Below are positions 33,182 through 41,123 of a stretch of DNA of 50,188 nt, piece by piece (the stretch's first letter is position 1; every line of letters starts with the position of its first letter). The notes below the pieces were generated by a model. That model made no database searches, had not been told where the DNA came from, and saw only the letters and a program-made list of their open reading frames with translations. This DNA comes from Defluviicoccus sp. (lineage in GTDB: Bacteria; Pseudomonadota; Alphaproteobacteria; MPNO01). The translations under genes and the position numbers were made by a program. The stretch covers positions 1 through 50,188 of the forward strand of contig JAPPIT010000078.1 of NCBI GenBank assembly GCA_028820505.1, written 5' to 3'.

Positions 33182-34051
33182 ATGCAGCCGAGCCGCACCG
33201 GGCCCTTTCCCTACGTCCCCATCAACCGCCGGCCCAAGCTCTCCTGGCCCGGCGGCGCCCGCCTCGCGGTCTGGGTGATCCCGAACATCGAGATTTTCCC
33301 GCTCAACGAGCCGGTGCCGACCGGTACCGGGATGGCGCCCGACATCATCAACTGGGCGCCCAGGGATTACGGCGCCAGGGTCGGCGTCTTCCGCATCATG
33401 GAAGTGCTGGAACGTCACGGCGTGCGCGGCACCGTGGCGTTGAACAGCGAGGTCTGCGACGACTACCCCCAGATTATCGAGGACGCCAAGGCGCTCGACT
33501 GGGAGTTCATGGGGCACAACGAGAGCAACTCCCGCTACCTCCACCTCATGGAGCCCGAAGCCGAGCGCGAGACCGTGAAGCGCGTCTTCGACCGGATCGA
33601 AGAGGCGACCGGCGCCAGGCCGCGCGGCTGGCTGTCGTCGGGGCTGCAGGAGAGCTGGCACACGCTCGACTACCTGATCGACAACGGCGCCGACTATGTC
33701 GCCGACTGGATCAACGACGACCAGCCCTACCGGATGGACGTCGACGGCCGCCCGATCTGCTCGATCCCCTATTCCGGCGAGATCAACGACCTGCCGGCGA
33801 TGATCCGCATGGGACGCACCGCCGAGGAGTTCGAAACCATGATCAAGCGCCAGTTCGACGTGCTCTACCGCGAGGGCGCCGAATCGGGCCGGGTCATGGC
33901 GATCTGCCTCCACCCGTTCGTCATCGGCATGCCGCACAGGATCGGCGCGCTCGACGGCGGGCTCGAATATATCTGCGCCCACGACGGCGTCTGGCTCGCC
34001 ACCGGTTCGGAGATCGTCGACCACTACCTCGCCAACGTCCCCGCGGGCTGA
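33182..34051 (+). CDS. Polysaccharide deacetylase family protein (NodB/PuuE-like)
   Basis: The 289-residue protein has the NodB homology barrel of the PuuE/peptidoglycan-deacetylase subgroup: [54 protein letters not shown], and a late [13 protein letters not shown]. PuuE-type proteins act as metal-independent allantoinases or amide hydrolases, while other members deacetylate sugars. The substrate is undetermined. There is no signal peptide, which favours a cytoplasmic amide substrate. The ATG at 33182 begins [13 protein letters not shown]. The anmK gene follows within 17 bases and is probably co-transcribed. Confidence 0.88.
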   Translation: MQPSRTGPFPYVPINRRPKLSWPGGARLAVWVIPNIEIFPLNEPVPTGTGMAPDIINWAPRDYGARVGVFRIMEVLERHGVRGTVALNSEVCDDYPQIIEDAKALDWEFMGHNESNSRYLHLMEPEAERETVKRVFDRIEEATGARPRGWLSSGLQESWHTLDYLIDNGADYVADWINDDQPYRMDVDGRPICSIPYSGEINDLPAMIRMGRTAEEFETMIKRQFDVLYREGAESGRVMAICLHPFVIGMPHRIGALDGGLEYICAHDGVWLATGSEIVDHYLANVPAG

Positions 34052-34067
34052 CCGCCGGGTCGTGGGC

Positions 34068-35147
34068 ATGGCCGTCCCGGAGGGCCCCGTCTGGGTCGTC
34101 GGGCTGATGAGCGGAACATCCCTCGACGGGATCGACGCGGCGCTGATCGAGACCGACGGAGAGACGGTCAGCGCCTTCGGGCCGTCCGCCACTTTTCCCT
34201 ATCCCGCGGATTTCCGCGCCCGCCTTGCCGCGTCGCTCGGCCGTCCGTCCGGGCACGATGCGGTCGAGGCGGAGCTCACCCGCCGCCATGCCGACGCGGT
34301 CCGCGACCTCCTTTCGCGGCTTCCCGCCGGCCATCCCTCGCCGGAACTGGCGGGCTTTCACGGTCACACTGTCTACCACCGCCCCGCCGACGGGATATCC
34401 GTGCAGATCGGCGACGGCGGGGCGCTTGCGCGCTCGCTCGGCATCCCGGTGGTTAGCGACTTCCGCGGCGCGGACGTTGCCGCGGGCGGGCAGGGGGCGC
34501 CGCTCGCGCCTCTCTACCACGTCGCCCTGCTGGCCGATGTCGAGCTTCCCGTCGCGGTGCTCAATCTCGGCGGCATGGCGAACCTGACCTGGGTCGTCCG
34601 CGGCCGACCGCCGATCGCCTTCGATACCGGTCCCGGCAACGCGCTGATCGACCGATGGGTCGAACGCCATACCGGACGGCCGTTCGACGAAGGCGGCGCG
34701 TTGGCGGCGAAAGGACGTGTCTCCAAGGAGTTGGTGGCGGGCTACCTCGCCGATCCCTTCTTCCACCGCCCGCCGCCGAAATCCGTCGACCGGCTCGACT
34801 TCTCGCTCGTCGGCGCCGCCGGGCTCTCCGTCGAGGACGGCGCGGCGACGCTGGTCGAGGTCACCGCTGCCGCGGTGGCGCAGGCGGTCGCGCACCTGCC
34901 CGAAGCGCCCGCGCGCTGGTACGTCACCGGCGGAGGGCGCCGCAACCGTTTCATGATGGCGCGGCTCTCCGCGCGGATGGGCGTTCCCTGCGATCCGGTC
35001 GAGGCGCTCGGCTGGCAGGGCGACTCGCTGGAGGCGCAGGCCTTCGCCTTCCTCGCCATGCGAAGCCGCCGCGGACTGCCGCTCAGCCTGCCGACGACGA
35101 CCGGCGTGGCCGAGCCGGCAACCGGCGGCAGGCTGCATCTGCCCTGA
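34068..35147 (+). CDS. anmK: Anhydro-N-acetylmuramic acid kinase
   Basis: AnmK opens the 1,6-anhydro ring of anhydroMurNAc with ATP and phosphorylates it, recycling peptidoglycan. The protein has 359 residues from the ATG at 34068; a GTG six bases earlier (34062) is also possible. Family signatures are GLMSGTSLDGIDAALIE at the N-terminus, GFHGHTVYH, LNLGGMANLT and the ATP-site AFDTGPGNALID. The C-terminus has VTGGGRRN. It follows the deacetylase gene closely and is convergent with the AbrB-like gene. Confidence 0.95.
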   Translation: MAVPEGPVWVVGLMSGTSLDGIDAALIETDGETVSAFGPSATFPYPADFRARLAASLGRPSGHDAVEAELTRRHADAVRDLLSRLPAGHPSPELAGFHGHTVYHRPADGISVQIGDGGALARSLGIPVVSDFRGADVAAGGQGAPLAPLYHVALLADVELPVAVLNLGGMANLTWVVRGRPPIAFDTGPGNALIDRWVERHTGRPFDEGGALAAKGRVSKELVAGYLADPFFHRPPPKSVDRLDFSLVGAAGLSVEDGAATLVEVTAAAVAQAVAHLPEAPARWYVTGGGRRNRFMMARLSARMGVPCDPVEALGWQGDSLEAQAFAFLAMRSRRGLPLSLPTTTGVAEPATGGRLHLP

Positions 35148-35254
35148 TCCGGACTTCCCGCGAGGCAGCGATCCGCCGCGCACCCCGTCCTTCACACGTC
35201 ATGGTCGGCGGAGGGGGACCGGCCGGTAACGCTTCAAACTAAAACGGACAGGCT

Positions 35255-35575
35255 TTAGCGTCCCGCCTCGCGGCGCCGGTCCTCGATCAGCGAGTCCGAC
35301 AGGCTGACTTCGCCGGGGATTGCCTCGGACACGATGCGCCGAGCCATGCGGAGGGCCGCCGAAGCGCTGGTGAGTTGGACGACGCCGTCGCCGTCGATCA
35401 CCGCGACCAGCGTATCGCCTTCTCCCGCTTCCATCGCTTCGCGAAACGCCTCCGGGATCGCGATGCGGCCGCCGGGACCGATCTTCACATCGACCCGGCG
35501 GTCCTTGTGTGTGCGGTCCTGGTCCACGCCTGCTGTGGGTCGAGCGTTCCATAGCCTTTTCCCGGGTTCGTTCAT
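35255..35575 (-). CDS. AbrB/MazE-type (VapB-like) DNA-binding protein, no toxin partner
   Basis: The 106-residue protein has an extended N-terminus, then a swapped-hairpin AbrB domain at about 32-75: VDVKIGPGGRIAIPEAFREAM and GDTLVAVIDGDGVVQL. The C-terminal tail SLSDSLIEDRRREA resembles VapB antitoxins that wrap around VapC toxins. The VapC/PIN gene would be expected directly downstream, but only 107 bases separate this stop from the convergent anmK gene and no PIN gene fits there. The ATG at 35575 overlaps the stop of the alpha/beta hydrolase gene (ATGA), supporting this start and translational coupling. It may be a stand-alone regulator. Confidence 0.85.
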   Translation of the reverse strand: MNEPGKRLWNARPTAGVDQDRTHKDRRVDVKIGPGGRIAIPEAFREAMEAGEGDTLVAVIDGDGVVQLTSASAALRMARRIVSEAIPGEVSLSDSLIEDRRREAGR

Positions 35576-36228
35576 TCGTCCTCGTCCTCGAGCACGAAAT
35601 GCTCGTCGAGATAATCGTCGATGTGCCCGGTCAGCACGTCGAGATGGTCGTTGAAGAAGTGGTCCGCGCCTCCGATGACCCGGTAGTCGATGGTGACGCT
35701 GCGCTGGTTCGACAGGTGTTCGGCGAGCTGGGCGACCGATTCTTCCGGCACCTGCTGGTCGGCGTCTCCGTGCACGAAGAGCCCCGAGCACGGGCAAGGC
35801 GCCAGGAAGGTGAAATCGTACAGGCTCGCAGGGGGCGCGATGGAGATGAAGCTGGTGATCTCCGGCCGTCTCATCAGCAGCTGCATGCCGATCCACGCGC
35901 CGAACGAAAACCCGCCGATCCAGCATTGCGGCGCGTCCGGGTTGCAGGATTGCAGCCAGTCGAGCGCCGCGGCCGCGTCGCTCAGCTCGCCCAGCCCCTC
36001 GTCATAGACGCCGCGCGACCGCCCGACCCCGCGAAAGTTGAACCTGAGCGCCGAAAAGCCCCGCCTGGTGAACGCCTGGTAGGCCTGGAACACCACCCGG
36101 TTGTTCATCGTTCCGCCGTATTGCGGGTGCGGGTGCAGCAGGATCGCGATCGGCGCGTTGGTGAGCTTGCTGTGGTGGTAGCGGCCTTCGAGCCGTCCCT
36201 CGGGGCCGTTGAAAATGACCTCGGGCAT
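35572..36228 (-). CDS. Alpha/beta hydrolase
   Basis: The 218-residue protein has the short alpha/beta hydrolase fold of the dienelactone-hydrolase-like alphaproteobacterial group. LHPHPQYGGTMNNRVV is an early loop. The nucleophile elbow is G-F-S108-F-G in WIGGFSFGAWIG, the Asp is in VHGDADQQVP, and the His is in GADHFFNDH. The tail is acidic. The ATG at 36228 has AGGAGG upstream and begins the conserved region. It is divergent from the cysteine desulfurase gene, a neighbourhood seen near suf/isc genes in alphaproteobacteria, and its stop overlaps the AbrB-like gene. The substrate is unknown. Confidence 0.92.
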   Translation of the reverse strand: MPEVIFNGPEGRLEGRYHHSKLTNAPIAILLHPHPQYGGTMNNRVVFQAYQAFTRRGFSALRFNFRGVGRSRGVYDEGLGELSDAAAALDWLQSCNPDAPQCWIGGFSFGAWIGMQLLMRRPEITSFISIAPPASLYDFTFLAPCPCSGLFVHGDADQQVPEESVAQLAEHLSNQRSVTIDYRVIGGADHFFNDHLDVLTGHIDDYLDEHFVLEDEDE

Positions 36229-36273
36229 GGCCGGAAATTCCTCCTTGCCGCGAAACCGACGGAAAGCCCGTGC

Positions 36274-36325
36274 GGTTGACAGGTCGGGACGCGCAACTAG
36301 GGTTGCGGCGCCGCGGGTTGACAGG
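36274..36325. repeat. 10-base direct repeat containing TTGACA, spaced 42 bases
   Basis: GGTTGACAGG occurs at 36274-36283 and again at 36316-36325. The 42-base spacing is four helical turns, so bound proteins would face the same side. Each copy contains a consensus -35 hexamer. Confidence 0.5.
36276..36303 (+). promoter_or_regulatory. Candidate promoter for the cysteine desulfurase operon
   Basis: TTGACA (36276-36281) and TAGGGT (36298-36303) are separated by 16 bases. The desulfurase ATG is at 36431, implying a leader of about 120 bases. Confidence 0.4.
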
Positions 36326-36430
36326 CTGGCGCGGGCGGCGGATGACGGGCCCGCGAAAGCGTCGGCGTTTATAGCACAGCGGCGGCGGCGGACTCCAAGC
36401 CTGTCGCGGCGCGGCCACGGAAGACGAGCC

Positions 36431-37543
36431 ATGAGCGCCAGGGTCTATCTGGACTACAACGCGAGCGCGCCGGTCTGGCCGGAAGCGGCCTCCGCGGTGG
36501 ACGAAGCCTTGCGCGCCGGCGCCAACGCGTCGTCCATCCACGCCCCCGGCCGCGCCGCGCGCACGCGCATCGAGGACGCGCGGGAGGCGGTCGCCCGGCT
36601 CGTCGGGGCCGATCCCGCCGGGATCGTGCTCACCGGCGGCGGCACCGAGGCCAACAATCAGGCGGTCCGCTGCTCCGGCGCGGAGCGGGTGTTGGTCTCG
36701 GCGATCGAGCACGAATCCGTTCTGGCGGCCGACGAGGCGGCCGAAATCCTGCCGGTCACCCCGGGCGGCACCGTGGACCCGGCGGCGCTGGCCCACGCGT
36801 TCTCCGCAGATGCGCGTCCGGCCCTGGTCGCGGTCATGCTTGCCAACAACGAGACCGGCGTCATCCAGCCGGTGGCCGAAATCGCGGAGATCGCCCACCG
36901 CCACGGCGCCCGTGTCCATTGCGACGCGGTCCAGGCGGCCGGCAAGATCCCGGTCGACACGGCGTCGCTGGGCGCGGACAGCTACGCCCTTTCCGCCCAC
37001 AAGACGGGCGGGCCGCAGGGCGTCGGCGCGCTGGTCCTGCGCGATCCGGACGCGGCCGGACGGCTGATCCACGGCGGCGGGCAGGAGCGCGGGCGCCGCG
37101 CCGGCACCGAGAACGTCGCCGGGATCGCCGGTTTCGGGCGCGCGGCCGAAATCGTGGGAGAGAGGCTGGAGGATTTCGCCGGACTGGCGGCTCTCCGCGA
37201 TAGGATGGAAGAAGAAATCCGCGCGGTCGACCCCGAAGCATGGATCGTCGGCGCCGATGCGCCACGGCTTCCGAACACCTCGATGGTCGTCATGCCGGGC
37301 TGCGAGAGCGCGGCGCAGGTGATCGCCCTGGACCTCGATGGCATCGCAGTCAGCGCGGGCTCGGCGTGCTCGTCCGGGCAGGTCCGGATTCCCTACGTGC
37401 TCGATGCGATGGGTGTGGACGATGCCGAGGCACGGTGCGCCCTCAGGGTCAGCCTTGGCTGGCGGACGACATCGCATGAGATCGACCGTTTCGTCGTATC
37501 CTGGGCGAACCTCAGGCGGCGCACCGCCCGGCGGGTCGCCTGA
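36431..37543 (+). CDS. Cysteine desulfurase (NifS/IscS family)
   Basis: The enzyme takes sulfur from cysteine as a persulfide for iron-sulfur clusters and tRNA thiolation. The 370-residue protein begins MSARVYLDYNASAPVWPEA. The PLP lysine is K191 in SAHKTGGPQG and the persulfide Cys is C313 in SAGSACSSGQ. HGGGQERGRRAGTEN is the conserved loop. The ATG at 36431 starts the conserved region. It is followed by a 2Fe-2S ferredoxin and mnmA, so it could serve both cluster assembly and MnmA. Scaffold genes (iscU or sufBCD) are not in the window. Confidence 0.94.
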   Translation: MSARVYLDYNASAPVWPEAASAVDEALRAGANASSIHAPGRAARTRIEDAREAVARLVGADPAGIVLTGGGTEANNQAVRCSGAERVLVSAIEHESVLAADEAAEILPVTPGGTVDPAALAHAFSADARPALVAVMLANNETGVIQPVAEIAEIAHRHGARVHCDAVQAAGKIPVDTASLGADSYALSAHKTGGPQGVGALVLRDPDAAGRLIHGGGQERGRRAGTENVAGIAGFGRAAEIVGERLEDFAGLAALRDRMEEEIRAVDPEAWIVGADAPRLPNTSMVVMPGCESAAQVIALDLDGIAVSAGSACSSGQVRIPYVLDAMGVDDAEARCALRVSLGWRTTSHEIDRFVVSWANLRRRTARRVA

Positions 37544-37554
37544 GGGGCTTGCCC

Positions 37555-37887
37555 GTGCCGCGCGTCGCATTCATATCCGCCGACGGGGCACGGCGCGAAA
37601 TCGACGCCCAAGCCGGACGGTCGGTGCTGGAGACCGCCTGGGAGCACGGGATCGGGATCGAAGGCGCGTGCGAGGGCTCGATGGCGTGCTCGACCTGCCA
37701 CGTGATCCTGAGCGATGTCGATTACGACCGGCTGCCTCCCTCGTGCGAGGACGAGGAGGACATGCTCGACCTGGCCTGGGGGGTGACGCCCAATTCCCGC
37801 CTCGGCTGCCAGATCCTGCTCACCGACGGGCTCGACGGGATGGAATTCAACCTGCCCTCCGAGACCGTCAACCACCTGGACGACTGA
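37555..37887 (+). CDS. 2Fe-2S ferredoxin, adrenodoxin/ISC type
   Basis: The 110-residue ferredoxin has cluster ligands C39, C45, C48 and C85 (spacing C-x5-C-x2-C ... C) in ACEGSMACSTCHV and RLGCQILL, as in ISC ferredoxin and adrenodoxin. It supplies electrons for cluster assembly or to oxygenases. The start is taken as GTG at 37555 because GAGGGG stands seven bases upstream; a TTG at 37549 would be too close to it. It lies 11 bases after the cysteine desulfurase gene and 9 before mnmA. Confidence 0.93.
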   Translation: MPRVAFISADGARREIDAQAGRSVLETAWEHGIGIEGACEGSMACSTCHVILSDVDYDRLPPSCEDEEDMLDLAWGVTPNSRLGCQILLTDGLDGMEFNLPSETVNHLDD

Positions 37888-37896
37888 GCCACCGCC

Positions 37897-39021
37897 ATGA
37901 TCTCGCTCGACATCGACAAGCCGCGCGCGGACACCCGCGTCGTGGTCGCCATGTCGGGCGGCGTCGACAGCGCGGTGACCGCGGCCCTCGTCGCCGAGGC
38001 GGGCTACGATGCGGTCGGGGTGACGCTCCAGCTCTACGACGACGGCGCGGCCTCGGCGCGAAAGGGGGCGTGCTGTGCGGGGCAGGACATCTACGACGCG
38101 CGTCGGGTCGCCGACGCGATCGGCATCCCGCACTACGTGCTCGACTACCGCACCCGGTTCCGCGAGAGCGTGATCGAACCCTTCGCGGACTCATACGTCG
38201 CCGGCGAGACGCCGATCCCCTGCGTGACCTGCAACCGGACGGTCAAGTTCCGCGACCTGATGGGGCTCGCGCGCGACCTGGGCGCCGATGCGCTGGCGAC
38301 CGGCCACTATGTGCGCCGCCTGCCGGGGCCGGACGGGCCGGAGCTGCACCGCGCCGTCGATGCCGACCGCGACCAGAGCTATTTCCTCTTCGCGACCACC
38401 CGCGAACAGCTTGACTATCTGCGCTTCCCGCTTGGCGGGATGACCAAGGACGCGGTCCGCGAAGAGGCCGAGCGACGCGCCTTGCCGGTGGCCGACAAGC
38501 CGGACAGCCAGGACATCTGCTTCGTTCCGGACGGCGGTTACGCGCGCGTCGTCGAACGGCTCCGCCCCGGCGCGGCGGAACCGGGCGAGATCGTCGACCT
38601 CGACGGAAGGCGTCTCGGCAGCCACGACGGGACGATCGCCTTCACCGTCGGGCAGCGCCGCGGGCTCAGGGTCGGGGGCGCCGGCGAGCCGCTCTACGTG
38701 ATCCGCACCGAGCCCGAGGCGCGCCGCGTCGTGGTCGGACCCCGCGCGGCGCTCGCCCGCAGCGAGATCGCGGTCGGCGGGCTCAACTGGCTTGCCGGCG
38801 CCGAACCGCCGCGCCGCCCAATCCCGGTCCGGGCGAAGATCCGCTCCATGCGTCCACCGGCGGCAGCGACACTCAGCGCCACCGCCGACGGCACCGCCAC
38901 AGTCGCGCTGGACGCGCCGGAGCACGGCGTCGCCCCCGGCCAGGCCTGCGTTCTCTACGACGGAGAGCGCGTGCTCGGCGGCGGCTGGATCCGTCGCGCG
39001 GCGGCCGCCGTTCGTCCTTGA
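37897..39021 (+). CDS. mnmA: tRNA-specific 2-thiouridylase
   Basis: MnmA thiolates position 2 of U34 in tRNAs for Lys, Glu and Gln, using sulfur relayed from cysteine desulfurase. The 374-residue protein has a PP-loop S20-G-G-V-D-S25, a catalytic Cys at C112 in [11 protein letters not shown], and the partner persulfide Cys C208 in [12 protein letters not shown]. The C-terminal beta-barrel domain follows. It is the third gene of the desulfurase-ferredoxin-mnmA operon. Its stop overlaps the predicted promoter of the tRNA gene. Confidence 0.97.
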   Translation: MISLDIDKPRADTRVVVAMSGGVDSAVTAALVAEAGYDAVGVTLQLYDDGAASARKGACCAGQDIYDARRVADAIGIPHYVLDYRTRFRESVIEPFADSYVAGETPIPCVTCNRTVKFRDLMGLARDLGADALATGHYVRRLPGPDGPELHRAVDADRDQSYFLFATTREQLDYLRFPLGGMTKDAVREEAERRALPVADKPDSQDICFVPDGGYARVVERLRPGAAEPGEIVDLDGRRLGSHDGTIAFTVGQRRGLRVGGAGEPLYVIRTEPEARRVVVGPRAALARSEIAVGGLNWLAGAEPPRRPIPVRAKIRSMRPPAAATLSATADGTATVALDAPEHGVAPGQACVLYDGERVLGGGWIRRAAAAVRP

Positions 39022-39046
39022 CTCCGTTCCGGGCCGGTCGTAAAGC
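39018..39046 (+). promoter_or_regulatory. Promoter of the tRNA-Met gene, overlapping the mnmA stop codon
   Basis: TTGACT (39018-39023) and TAAAGC (39041-39046) are separated by exactly 17 bases. The tRNA begins 14 bases after the -10 box. The TGA stop of mnmA lies inside the -35 hexamer. Confidence 0.5.
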
Positions 39047-39059
39047 GTCCCCTTCCGGT

Positions 39060-39135
39060 GGCGGAGTAGCTCAGTTGGTAGAGCAGCGGAATCATAATCC
39101 GTGGGTCGCTGGTTCGAGTCCGGCCTCCGCTACCA
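39060..39135 (+). tRNA. tRNA-Met (anticodon CAT)
   Basis: The 76-base gene folds as a full cloverleaf. The acceptor stem GGCGGAG pairs with CTCCGCT (first pair G-T), the D arm contains AGCTCAGTTGGTAGAGC, and the anticodon CAT is at 39093-39095 in loop ATCATAA. The T arm contains GGTTCGAGTCC, and CCA is encoded at the 3' end. Features fit elongator Met; tRNA-Ile with lysidine-modified CAT is the alternative to exclude. Confidence 0.95.
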
Positions 39136-39152
39136 ATCTTTCCCGCCTCTAG

Positions 39153-40229
39153 ATGGACCTTCTCCTCTCCGAAGAGCAGCGCATGCTGCGGGAAAGCGCG
39201 GCCCGGCTCCTCGCCGGGGCCGGCGGCGCGAAGCGGCTGCGGCGGCTGCGCGAGAGCGGGGACGGGTTCGACCGCGGCGTGCTGCGGGAAATGGCGGCCG
39301 AGGGCTGGCTCGGCGTCCTCGTGCCGGCGGATCGCGGCGGGCTCGGCCTCGGAATGACCGAGGCGGCGCTCCTGCTGGAACAGGCCGGGCGCACGCTCGC
39401 CCCCGAACCGGTCGGAGCGTCGATGATGGCCGCCGCCGCGCTCGCCGCGTGCGAGGGGAACGATGCGCTGCTTGCCCGCGCGGTTTCGGGAGACGCTCTC
39501 GTGGTCCCGGCCGTCGATGCGGTTGACGGCGCCGGCGAGGTCCGCGCGGCCCGGATCGCGGGAGGCGCGACGGTGCTCGAAGGTTCCCGCCTCGGCGTGC
39601 CCGCCGCGGCGGCGGCGGATTCGATGCTGGTCGCGACGTCGGGTCCCGACGGGCCGGTGCTCTGCCTTGTCGAGGCGGGCGCGAAGGGGCTCCGCATCGA
39701 AACGCGGCGCACGGTGGACGGCGCGTCCTTCGGCGACGTCGCGTTCGACGGCGTCGCCGCCGCCCCGCTGGCCGCGCGCCAGAACCGGGGTTTCGGGCGC
39801 CCGGGATCGCTCCGGGACGGGCTGCTCGTCGCGGTGTCCGCCGAACTGCTGGGCGCGATGGACGCGGCGCTCGAGATGACGCTCAAATATCTCAGGACGC
39901 GCGAGCAGTTCGGCCGGCCGCTCGGCGCCTTTCAGGCCCTCCAGCACCGCGCGGTCGACGATTTCACCCGTATCGTGGGCACAAGGTCGCTCCTCTTCCG
40001 GGTCGCGGGCGGGGAGGGGGAAATCGCCCCGGCGATGGCGGCGGCGCTCAAGGCGCACGCATCCGAGTCGGCGCTCCGGGTGACCAAGTCGACGATCCAG
40101 ATGCACGGCGCCATCGCGTTTACCGACGAGCACGATGCCGGGCTCCATCTCAAGCGCGCGATGACGCTCTCCGCCTGGCTCGGCAATGCCGCCGCGCAGC
40201 GCGAACGCTATGCCGAGGCGATGCTCTGA
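39153..40229 (+). CDS. Acyl-CoA dehydrogenase family protein
   Basis: A 358-residue flavoprotein of the acyl-CoA dehydrogenase family. It begins MDLLLSEEQRMLRESAARL. VPADRGGLGLGMTEAALLLEQAGRTL is typical of the N-terminal helical domain. The C-terminal helical domain has YLRTREQFGRPLGAFQALQHR and the late motif IQMHGAIAFTDEHDAGLHLKR, whose Glu fits the catalytic base position. It is slightly short (usual about 380). The substrate is unknown. The ATG lies 18 bases after the tRNA and four bases separate its stop from the convergent lactonase gene. Confidence 0.92.
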   Translation: MDLLLSEEQRMLRESAARLLAGAGGAKRLRRLRESGDGFDRGVLREMAAEGWLGVLVPADRGGLGLGMTEAALLLEQAGRTLAPEPVGASMMAAAALAACEGNDALLARAVSGDALVVPAVDAVDGAGEVRAARIAGGATVLEGSRLGVPAAAAADSMLVATSGPDGPVLCLVEAGAKGLRIETRRTVDGASFGDVAFDGVAAAPLAARQNRGFGRPGSLRDGLLVAVSAELLGAMDAALEMTLKYLRTREQFGRPLGAFQALQHRAVDDFTRIVGTRSLLFRVAGGEGEIAPAMAAALKAHASESALRVTKSTIQMHGAIAFTDEHDAGLHLKRAMTLSAWLGNAAAQRERYAEAML

Positions 40230-40233
40230 AAGG

Positions 40234-41106
40234 TCAGGCCCCGAATCGCGGCTCGGGCAGGCCGCTTACGCCGGCGTCAAGCGCGAACACCGCCCCGGCG
40301 AGCGGTTGCTTCCACAGCGCCTCGTCCGACAGAGGAAACGTCGCCGTGGTGATGTAGAGCGTGCCCAGGTCAGGGCCGCCGAAGGTGCAGGCGGTCGGCC
40401 GCTGCACCGGCACGCCGACGACACGGTCGATCCTGCCGTCCGGTGCGTATCGGGCGACCCGCCAGGCGCCGACGCAGCAGATCCAGTAATGGCCCTCCGC
40501 GTCCACCGCCGCCCCGTCGGGCCTTCCCTCCGTCGGGTCGTTGGCGGCGAACACCCGGCGGCCGGAGATGTCGCCCGTGGCCGGGTCGAGGTCCCACGCC
40601 CAGACGAAGTCCCGCCGGCTGTCGGAGTGGTAGAGGATCGCCCCGTCCGGGCTGAAGGCGAGCCCGTTCGGGCAGATCAGCCCGTCCACCATCGCCCGGC
40701 AGGTCCCGTCCGGATCGTAGCGGTAGAGCGCGTTGGTCTCGCGGTCCATGGTCTCGATCATGCCGCCCGCCCAAAAGCGCCCCTGCCGGTCCGCGCGCCC
40801 GTCGTTGAAGCGGATCTCCGGGTTGTCCGGCTCGAGATCGAAGACACGGTCGACGGCGCCGGTCGCGAGGTCGACGAAGGCGATGCCCGACTGCATGCCG
40901 GCGATCAGGCGGCCGTCCTCGCAGAACGAGAAGCAGCCGATGCGTTCCGGCATCGGCCAGGTCCGGCGCGCGCCGGTGGCGGGCTCCAGGCGTTCGATGG
41001 AGGGCCGGTAGATGTCGACCCAGTAGAGCGCCTGCTCGCCCTCGTGCCAGCGCGGCGACTCGCCGACGATGAATCGCTCGTCGACTACGCAGCGAAGTTT
41101 GGACAC
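40234..41106 (-). CDS. SMP-30/gluconolactonase family lactonase
   Basis: The 290-residue six-bladed beta-propeller enzyme hydrolyses sugar or related lactones with a divalent metal. Expected metal and active-site residues are E16 (VGESPRW), N101 (IRFNDGR), N147 (CPNGLA) and D197 (GRPDGA). It lies 17 bases downstream of the Rieske oxygenase gene on the same strand, so it is probably the last gene of the ThDP enzyme - oxygenase - lactonase unit. A lactone intermediate in that pathway is an inference. Confidence 0.93.
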   Translation of the reverse strand: MSKLRCVVDERFIVGESPRWHEGEQALYWVDIYRPSIERLEPATGARRTWPMPERIGCFSFCEDGRLIAGMQSGIAFVDLATGAVDRVFDLEPDNPEIRFNDGRADRQGRFWAGGMIETMDRETNALYRYDPDGTCRAMVDGLICPNGLAFSPDGAILYHSDSRRDFVWAWDLDPATGDISGRRVFAANDPTEGRPDGAAVDAEGHYWICCVGAWRVARYAPDGRIDRVVGVPVQRPTACTFGGPDLGTLYITTATFPLSDEALWKQPLAGAVFALDAGVSGLPEPRFGA

Positions 41107-41123
41107 GGCGGGCCCGCCCGGGA

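Noticed and set aside
35148-35254. Remnant of a VapC/PIN toxin gene downstream of the AbrB-like gene
   Set aside because: The 107 bases are too short and no PIN-like acidic motif is seen in any frame.
37549-37551. TTG start for the ferredoxin gene
   Set aside because: It would leave only about two bases after the GAGGGG ribosome site. The GTG at 37555 has proper spacing.
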